Positions 7,042 through 11,391 of a DNA stretch of 11,391 nucleotides are shown here, piece by piece. Numbering within the stretch: the first letter of the stretch is position 1; each line of letters opens with the position of its first letter. The stretch is from JBMNTQ01 sp050945815. Lineage in GTDB: Bacteria; Bacillota; Clostridia; Christensenellales; JBMNTQ01. The notes below the pieces were generated by a model. The model was not told the origin of the DNA and made no database searches. It saw nothing but the letters and a program-made list of their open reading frames with translations. A program made the position numbers and the translations under genes. The stretch lies in contig JBMNTQ010000056.1 of NCBI GenBank assembly GCA_050945815.1, positions 1 to 11,391 of the forward strand. The letters run 5' to 3'.

Positions 7042-7821
7042 TTATCGCCCGCTCCCTATCTCTCCTGCGTTTCGCTTCAATGCTTCAGACAGTTTCTCCA
7101 ACAACGGCTCATCCGTAAAGTCAAAGCGCAACGGCGTCACCGTCGCATGGCCCTCCGCCATCCAATAAAGGTCGGTTCCCGGCAAAGCGCCGCTTATAGC
7201 ACCTTCCCCACAGGGAGCCCAATAATAGTCTCGGCCGCGCAAGTCGGTCCGCTTATCGTATTTCACAACCATACCCCGTAGGCCAACCCGGGCTGCCTGA
7301 CAACGCCGCTGCACCCCGGGCAGCAATGTCGGCACATTCAGATTATACACAACCGCAGTCCTGGTTGCTTGGCGTTCAATATAATCTGCCAATTCCACAG
7401 CATAAGCACAAGCCGCCTCACATGCCTCCTCGTCTCCCGGCGCAGCAGAAACCGCTACCGATGGCAGCCCGATTAGCGCCCCTTCGCAAGCAGCCGATAC
7501 TGTCCCGGAATAAAGAATATCCTCACCAGCGTTCAAACCGTTGTTCACACCGGCAAAGACCGCATCCGGCAAGCCAAATTCACTGATTCCCAATTTTACG
7601 CTATCTACCGGTGTGCCGCTGACTGCGTAGGCCAATAAAGCTCCGTCTACCTGGGTTTTTCTGGCAAAAAGCGGCGAAAACAGCGTCAAAGAATGGCTGG
7701 CCGCACTGCGTTCTCCATCGGGCGCGCATACATAAACCTCATGCTTCACCGCCAGCGCCCTAACCAGGGCCAGAATTCCCGCTGCATGAATCCCATCATC
7801 ATTCGATACCAGAATCTTCAT
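7042..7821 (-). CDS. surE: 5'/3'-nucleotidase SurE
   Basis: About 259 residues of the SurE survival-protein family, metal-dependent phosphatases that remove phosphate from nucleoside 5'- and 3'-monophosphates and may act on short polyphosphate. The N-terminus MKILVSNDDGIHAAGI holds the metal-binding D8-D9 equivalent (NDDG). APDGERSAASHSLT carries the catalytic Ser, and GVNNGLNAGEDILYSGTVSAACEGAL carries the Asn and the conserved YSGTV stretch. Length is normal. The frame opens five codons earlier at a GTG, but that codon has no proper ribosome binding site. ATG at 7821 gives the canonical N-terminus and follows AGGTGG at a rather long 12-nt spacing. It is the first gene of the operon and sits about 30 nt downstream of promoter elements. 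Confidence 0.94.
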   Translation of the reverse strand: MKILVSNDDGIHAAGILALVRALAVKHEVYVCAPDGERSAASHSLTLFSPLFARKTQVDGALLAYAVSGTPVDSVKLGISEFGLPDAVFAGVNNGLNAGEDILYSGTVSAACEGALIGLPSVAVSAAPGDEEACEAACAYAVELADYIERQATRTAVVYNLNVPTLLPGVQRRCQAARVGLRGMVVKYDKRTDLRGRDYYWAPCGEGAISGALPGTDLYWMAEGHATVTPLRFDFTDEPLLEKLSEALKRNAGEIGSGR

Positions 7822-7856
7822 AGTTGAAAAAGCCACCTACATCTTGTATTTGGATT

Positions 7857-7886
7857 ATTGTATCATATTATACCACAGCGCTTCAA
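7857..7886 (-). promoter_or_regulatory. Promoter(s) of the surE-to-rpsA operon
   Basis: On the minus strand TTGAAG (7881-7886) is followed after 18 nt by TACAAT (7857-7862), a fair sigma-A promoter. Inside that spacer lies TGGTATAAT (7867-7875), an extended -10 with a perfect TATAAT. The two -10 boxes, 10 nt apart, suggest either alternative start sites or one promoter with a decoy. Either would give a short leader before surE. Confidence 0.65.
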
Positions 7887-7905
7887 CATCCAATCCTGCC
7901 GCCAC

Positions 7906-7989
7906 CTAGCCGGCAAGCCCCCAGATACCAATCCAGTTCAAGCCAAGGCAGCCGTTTATATGCCCGAGATGCCACAAAAGAAGTGCCAT
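7906..7989 (-). CDS. Possible 27-residue hydrophobic small protein
   Basis: An ATG at 7989 opens a 27-codon frame ending in TAG. The product begins MALLLWHLGHINGCLGLN and is rich in Leu, Gly, Ile and Trp, with almost no charged residues, so it could be a very short membrane peptide. A strong GGAGGA (8003-8008) lies 13 nt upstream of the ATG, longer than ideal; an in-frame CTG two codons earlier would be better spaced. I do not recognise the sequence. It lies between the hppA hairpin and the surE promoter and could be expressed with hppA, act as a leader peptide, or be chance. Evidence is only the ribosome binding site and the composition. Confidence 0.25.
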   Translation of the reverse strand: MALLLWHLGHINGCLGLNWIGIWGLAG

Positions 7990-8041
7990 GGCCAGCGTTT
8001 TCTCCTCCGTTCAATGTCTTAAAGGCTCCCCATAGATTACG

Positions 8042-8071
8042 AATGGCCGCCGGTAAATCCCGACGGCCATT
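8042..8071 (-). other. Long hairpin downstream of hppA
   Basis: An 8-bp perfect stem AATGGCCG/CGGCCATT can extend on the minus strand by four more pairs (TCGG with CCGG, one wobble), closing a 6-nt GATTTA loop. It starts about 22 nt after the hppA stop. It lacks a U-tract, so it may stabilise the 3' end of the mRNA or act as a weak or factor-assisted terminator. Confidence 0.5.
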
Positions 8072-8093
8072 GCATAAACGCCGATTCAGTTTT

Positions 8094-10202
8094 TTATCCA
8101 AACAAGTTGATGGTCAGGAACAACGTCGCCATAAGAGAAGCGACCAAAGAAACCACCGTAATCTGAGTGTTGATGGACGGCCCGGCAGTATCTTTGAACG
8201 GATCGCCCACAGTATCGCCTACTACAGCAGACTTATGCGCATCCGAACCCTTGCCGCCGTGGTTGCCCGCTTCCACATACTTCTTCGCGTTATCCCACAG
8301 GCCGCCGGCGTTGGACATAAACAATGCCAACAGCAAGCCACTGACGATATTACCGGTCAAAAAGCCGCCAATCGCATGCACGCCGCCCACAAAGCCTACC
8401 ACGAGGGTACTGACGATTGCAACAAGGCCAGCAGGAATCAGTTCTTTCAAAGCGCCCACCGTCGCAATATCAATGCACTTATCATATTCCGCAACTACGC
8501 CGGGTTTCCCTTCCAAAAGGCCGGGAATCTCGTCAAACTGTCTGTGGATTTCTTTTATCATGCGCTGCGCATTGCGATCCACGCCCAGCATCAGCATCGC
8601 AGAGAATATGGCCGGAATGGCCGCTCCGATCAGCAAGCCGAAGAATACAACAGGATTTAAAATATCAAAACCGGTAATAAACAGTTCTCCAGCTTTCGCC
8701 AGGCCCGCTTCCACCGCCGCCAGGTTTACTTCGCTCATGAAAGCACCCAACAAAGCAATAATCGTCAGCCCGGCCGCGCCAATGGCAAAGCCCTTGGTAA
8801 CAGCTTTCACCGTATTGCCGGCACTGTCCAGCTCGTCGGTGATTTCCAGCGCTTCTTCGCCCAAATCGCCCATTTCCACAAGGCCGCGGGCGTTGTCCAC
8901 GATGGGACCATAAGCGTCGTTGGAGATAATCATACCTACAATCGAAAGCATTCCTACAGCTGCCATGGAAATCCCCAGCATACCGCCAACAACCGTGCCA
9001 GTAATGCTATAGCAAAGCTGATAGGAAGCCAGAGCGGAAATCGCAATACCCACCATAGCGGGCAGCACGCTCAAAAAGCCATAGGAAACACCCGATAGAA
9101 TGGTAAATGCCGGTCCTGTTTCTGAGGCCTTGGCCACGTATCGCACCGGTTTTTTGTTGTCGTTGGTAAAATAATCACTGGTAAGGCCGATAATAACACC
9201 GACAAACAAGCCGATAGCCGTAGCACCCCAGATGCGCCAGTCAAAGTTCAGCACCCAAGTTGCCAGAGCCGTCAATACAGCAAAAATCGCAGTGGTGATA
9301 TAGGTGCTGTTGTTCAGCGCGCTGGTCGGGTCACCCTTTTTGCCCATACGGGCAGCAGCCACACCAATAGAAGAAGCGATCAGGCCCAAAGACGCATATA
9401 CAAACACCATTGTAATATAGTGTCGCGTCAGTTCCGCCGCAAACGGCAGTGCTGCAGCCATAACCAAAGCAGCAGACATAGAAGCCACGTTGGAGTCAAA
9501 AAGGTCTGCACCCATGCCGGCAACGTCGCCTACGTTGTCACCTACGTTATCCGCGATAACAGCAGGGTTTCTCGGGTCGTCTTCCGGAATGCCGTATTCC
9601 ACCTTACCCACAAGGTCAGCACTGATATCGGCAGTCTTCGTGAAAATACCGCCGCCAGCTTTCGCAAACAAAGCGAGGCTGGATGCGCCAAAGCTAAAGC
9701 TAATCACAGCAGTCGGGTCGTTCGTTATCCCATAGACCAGCGCCACACCCAACAAACTGGAGCCGACAACCGCCATACCCATAACCGCGCCGCCTCGAAA
9801 GCCTGCTAGGAATGAAGGCTTGATGCCCTCCTGTGCCGCCTCCGCAGCTTTCATGTTGGCAATTGTCGCAATCTGAATGCCAATTTTCCCCGCCAAGGCG
9901 GAAAGCACCGTACCAAAGATATACGAAAGTGTCATCAGTACATTCGTACCGACATCTCCGCTCCAAATTGGTTTGGGCAGGAACAGCAGAATCAAGACCG
10001 CCACAACGCCGGCAAACACTGCCAGGATTCTGTACTCACGGCGCAAAAAAGCGTTGGCCCCCTTTGTTATGTAGGCTCCGACCTCTTTAACCCGTTCGTT
10101 GGAAGAAGGACGGGACTTAACCCAACGATAGAAATATGCGGCTAGGCCAAAGGCCAAGATGCACGCAATGGCTATCAGTAGGTACACCAATGGTTCAACC
10201 AT
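8094..10202 (-). CDS. hppA: Membrane-bound proton-pumping pyrophosphatase (K+-independent type)
   Basis: A 702-residue integral membrane pyrophosphatase that hydrolyses PPi to phosphate and uses the energy to move ions across the membrane. The length and about 16 hydrophobic segments match the family. PPi/Mg-binding motifs are DLVGKVE (196-202), DNVGDNVGD (218-226) and the C-terminal GDTVGDPFKDTAGPS (662-675). At the GNTxxA site the protein reads GNTVKAVTKG, with K466 and T469. Family knowledge: Lys (with Thr three residues on) marks K+-independent enzymes, whereas Ala/Gly marks K+-dependent ones, and known Na+ pumps are K+-dependent. H+ transport is therefore predicted. ATG at 10202 follows AAAGGAG at 8 nt. 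It appears to be monocistronic, with its own long leader, and is separated from surE by a hairpin and a new promoter. It would recycle PPi from biosynthesis into a proton gradient. Confidence 0.96.
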   Translation of the reverse strand: MVEPLVYLLIAIACILAFGLAAYFYRWVKSRPSSNERVKEVGAYITKGANAFLRREYRILAVFAGVVAVLILLFLPKPIWSGDVGTNVLMTLSYIFGTVLSALAGKIGIQIATIANMKAAEAAQEGIKPSFLAGFRGGAVMGMAVVGSSLLGVALVYGITNDPTAVISFSFGASSLALFAKAGGGIFTKTADISADLVGKVEYGIPEDDPRNPAVIADNVGDNVGDVAGMGADLFDSNVASMSAALVMAAALPFAAELTRHYITMVFVYASLGLIASSIGVAAARMGKKGDPTSALNNSTYITTAIFAVLTALATWVLNFDWRIWGATAIGLFVGVIIGLTSDYFTNDNKKPVRYVAKASETGPAFTILSGVSYGFLSVLPAMVGIAISALASYQLCYSITGTVVGGMLGISMAAVGMLSIVGMIISNDAYGPIVDNARGLVEMGDLGEEALEITDELDSAGNTVKAVTKGFAIGAAGLTIIALLGAFMSEVNLAAVEAGLAKAGELFITGFDILNPVVFFGLLIGAAIPAIFSAMLMLGVDRNAQRMIKEIHRQFDEIPGLLEGKPGVVAEYDKCIDIATVGALKELIPAGLVAIVSTLVVGFVGGVHAIGGFLTGNIVSGLLLALFMSNAGGLWDNAKKYVEAGNHGGKGSDAHKSAVVGDTVGDPFKDTAGPSINTQITVVSLVASLMATLFLTINLFG

Positions 10203-10416
10203 ATCGATCGCTCCTTTATGAATTAATTATATCTTGCATTGGAGGATAGCATCCACTCTATGTATCCGCAAGGTTGCGGCGTCCAACCTATAAGGCTTCA
10301 CAAAATGAAACTTCTTCCAACCAATGTCAAAACTATCAATACGGAGTATCTTTTCTCTACGAGGGTGCCAAGACTAACATGCTCCACATCGGTACAAAAC
10401 GGTATCTGCGTTCCAT
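10203..10416 (-). promoter_or_regulatory. Long 5' leader of hppA with alternative hairpins
   Basis: From the promoter at 10417-10445 the hppA transcript would carry a leader of about 205 nt. Near its 3' end, AGGTTG can pair with CAACCT (10271-10289, 7-nt loop), or the overlapping CCGCA can pair with TGCGG (10266-10279); these exclude each other. A small GGAT/ATCC hairpin (10244-10254) follows. A perfect TATAAT at 10226-10231 could be a second, proximal promoter, but its -35 is poor. I matched no known riboswitch class. Confidence 0.35.
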
Positions 10417-10445
10417 AATATACCATACTTATTCTCAGTTGCCAA
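10417..10445 (-). promoter_or_regulatory. Sigma-A promoter for hppA
   Basis: On the minus strand TTGGCA (10440-10445) is separated by exactly 17 nt from TATATT (10417-10422), and a TGG directly before it gives an extended -10. Each hexamer has five of six consensus bases. It points to hppA, about 210 nt downstream. Confidence 0.65.
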
Positions 10446-10585
10446 CAAAAACAATCCGTTTGCATATAAAATCCAACAAATACTTCTCATGCTTCTGAAA
10501 ATAAATCATTTTAATTCTATCACTCTTCCTTTTAGATTTCAATCATACAAGTCTTAATCCTGCGTCTTTATTTTTATTTATCTGT

Positions 10586-10609
10586 CAAATGAGCTTCCAA
10601 ATGAGCTTC
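10586..10609. repeat. Tandem 12-bp duplication
   Basis: Two perfect head-to-tail copies of caaatgagcttc (10586-10597 and 10598-10609), followed by the first two bases of a third. On the minus strand it encodes a repeated Trp-Lys-Leu-Ile if read in the 33-codon frame. Confidence 0.9.
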
Positions 10610-10724
10610 CATGCCCCTGCCATTCCCCGCTCCTGTCCAATCCAGGCACATTCCGGTATGCCTCTTATTTCTTGGTTTGCAACCATCCCGTCTCCCCACC
10701 TCTGTCGATCCTGGTTCCTATAAA

Positions 10725-10764
10725 TCACCCGTCTTTCATATAGGTCACCTGTCTTTCATAGAAG
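10725..10764. repeat. Tandem 20-bp imperfect repeat
   Basis: Two adjacent 20-bp units (10725-10744 and 10745-10764), both of the form tcacc-gtctttcata, differ at three positions. No protein or RNA function is evident. It may be a decayed intergenic repeat element. Confidence 0.8.
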
Positions 10765-10827
10765 CACTCACAAAGAAGCGTTGGAAAAACGCGCTGCAAA
10801 AGCTGTTGTGAAAATCCATATGTTCAA

Positions 10828-10856
10828 TTGACAGCCTTCGTGTATTCAAGTACAAT
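10828..10856 (+). promoter_or_regulatory. Near-consensus sigma-A promoter for the DUF1538 gene
   Basis: A perfect TTGACA (10828-10833), a 17-nt spacer and TACAAT (10851-10856; five of six bases) lie on the plus strand. This is the best promoter match I found in the window. The predicted start near 10863 gives a leader of about 240 nt before the next gene. Confidence 0.75.
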
Positions 10857-11103
10857 TAAACGGAATATTTGCTTTTTACGAACAACATGCCCTCGCGAGA
10901 AGCCTTAGTCTCCCGGTTGCTTCTATCTCCTGTATCCAAGCCACAGAGCCGACGGTTCCATGCATGGATTTGCAAATTGAAAGTAAGGTGACAAAAAGGG
11001 CTGTTTGCCGGCATAACCTGATCTGTTGTCAATTCTGTTAACCCATGCTGTTTTTCTTTAAAGCGATCTATTTCTGCCAAGCCATAAAAAGGGGACATGC
11101 TTA
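10857..11103 (+). promoter_or_regulatory. Long 5' leader of the DUF1538 gene, of unknown class
   Basis: About 240 nt between promoter and start codon. It contains two abutting palindromes (10957-10977) and a T-rich run (11049-11059). GCATGG (10962-10967) could pair with CCATGC (11043-11048) just before that T-run, giving a possible long-range attenuator. I could not match it to a known riboswitch or T-box. A minus-strand 80-codon frame covers the same bases and may include a decayed transposon end, which is an alternative reading of the region. Confidence 0.35.
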
Positions 11104-11391
11104 TTGAACATAAAAGAAACGGTTCTAGAAGTTCTCTATGGGGTTCTTCCGATTTGTGTCATTATAACCATCCTTCAGTTTACAATCATCAAGCTGCCCT
11201 TAGATACCTATTTTGATTTTTTGGCCGGGACAGTTATGCTCCTCATCGGCCTGACCCTCTTCCTCCTAGGCGTCAATGTCGGCTTTGTACCCTTTGGCGA
11301 AGCGCTGGGCAATGCTCTGGTCAAAACCGGCAAAATGCGCCTGATCCTTCTATTTGGTGTTGTCGTTGGTTTTGCAGTAACCATTCCCGAG
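11104..11391 (+). CDS. DUF1538-family integral membrane protein (5' part)
   Basis: The first 96 residues of a plus-strand gene that runs off the window. The sequence is strongly hydrophobic, with likely membrane segments at about 10-29, 38-60 and 78-94. The pattern VLPICVIITILQFTIIKLPL, then GLTLFLLGVNVGFVPFGEALG, then KTGKMRLILLFGVVVGFAVTIPE matches what I recall of the DUF1538 family (PF07556). That family consists of paired or duplicated membrane proteins of unknown function, possibly transporters. The start is TTG at 11104: AAAAAGGGG ends 9 nt upstream, a stop (TAA at 11059) blocks further extension, and the nearby ATG at 11097 is in another frame. The gene is divergent from hppA. The promoter and long leader suggest regulated expression. 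The family call is from memory of its motifs and the function is unknown. Confidence 0.8.
   Translation, partial: MNIKETVLEVLYGVLPICVIITILQFTIIKLPLDTYFDFLAGTVMLLIGLTLFLLGVNVGFVPFGEALGNALVKTGKMRLILLFGVVVGFAVTIPE

Larger units (their letters stand above)
7887..8093 (-). other. Gap between hppA and the surE promoter
   Basis: About 200 bases holding a long GC-rich hairpin just after hppA and a possible 27-residue ORF (7906-7989). No T-run follows the hairpin, so no classical terminator is visible. A 72-codon frame spanning 7883-8101 starts with a TTG inside hppA and shows no recognisable domain, so it is not called. Confidence 0.5.
10446..10827. other. Intergenic region between divergent promoters
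   Basis: About 380 bases without a convincing gene. It contains two short tandem repeats (10586-10609 and 10725-10764), a 5-bp GCGTT/AACGC hairpin at 10778-10792, and an AT-rich stretch at 10490-10590. A minus-strand frame of 33 codons (10585-10686) has a GGGGAG-like ribosome binding site, but its product is not recognisable and its C-terminus comes from the 12-bp repeat. Confidence 0.5.

Noticed and set aside
7824..8660. A 278-codon plus-strand frame
   Set aside because: It is mostly antisense to hppA, whose motifs are intact. Composition is basic and low in hydrophobic order, as expected of a shadow frame.
8167..8913. A 248-codon plus-strand frame
   Set aside because: Entirely antisense to hppA. 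The long open frame reflects the codon use of the real gene.
11015..11025. AACCTGATCTG, identical to part of the TPP riboswitch (THI box) consensus
   Set aside because: The required GCTGAGA upstream and the AATGCCAGCG-like segment downstream are missing, and the neighbouring gene is not a thiamine gene.
10856..11098. An 80-codon minus-strand frame as an intact gene
   Set aside because: Its N-terminal half resembles nothing, and it overlaps a strong plus-strand promoter and leader. At most its C-terminal part is a transposon remnant.

Overview
The window looks like chromosomal core DNA from an endospore-forming member of the Bacillota (class Clostridia or a near relative). The evidence is a Spo0A-type receiver domain at the left edge, a fused IspH/ribosomal protein S1 gene, strong AGGAGG-type ribosome binding sites, TTG/GTG starts and roughly even GC content. 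I cannot name a species. Most genes lie on the minus strand, so transcription mostly runs from high to low coordinates.

Right end (about 10203-11391): an intergenic stretch of about 900 bases separates two divergent genes. On the minus strand a promoter at 10417-10445 gives hppA a leader of about 200 nt, and the gene encodes a membrane pyrophosphatase whose signature residues predict a K+-independent proton pump. On the plus strand a near-consensus promoter at 10828-10856 precedes a leader of about 240 nt and a partial DUF1538-type membrane protein gene that runs off the window. Between the promoters are two short tandem repeats and no convincing gene. The leader on the DUF1538 side also shows, on its opposite strand, a trace that could be a decayed TnpB C-terminus.

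Middle and left (about 573-7886): after hppA come a strong hairpin without a U-tract, a possible 27-residue ORF, and overlapping promoter elements. These start a compact seven-gene operon: surE (nucleotidase), a MurR/RpiR-type sugar-phosphate regulator, a histidine phosphatase, an HI0933/YhiN-type flavoprotein, cmk (CMP kinase), a PlsC-type acyltransferase, and the ispH-rpsA fusion. Two junctions overlap by 4 nt (ATGA and TTGA), and the operon ends at a clear intrinsic terminator (573-604). It joins nucleotide salvage (SurE, Cmk), phospholipid synthesis (PlsC), isoprenoid synthesis (IspH) and translation (S1), with a possible metabolic sensor near its head.

Left edge (1-572): a 5' fragment of a response regulator gene, most likely spo0A, preceded by about 430 bases of non-coding DNA. 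Two exact TGTCGAA cores (0A-box type) and a sigma-H-like promoter fit autoregulated sporulation control.

I see no CRISPR array, rRNA, tRNA, intact mobile element or defence system. The less explained parts are the two long leaders, the 7890-8093 gap and the spo0A upstream region. None of them can be called a new system from sequence alone.
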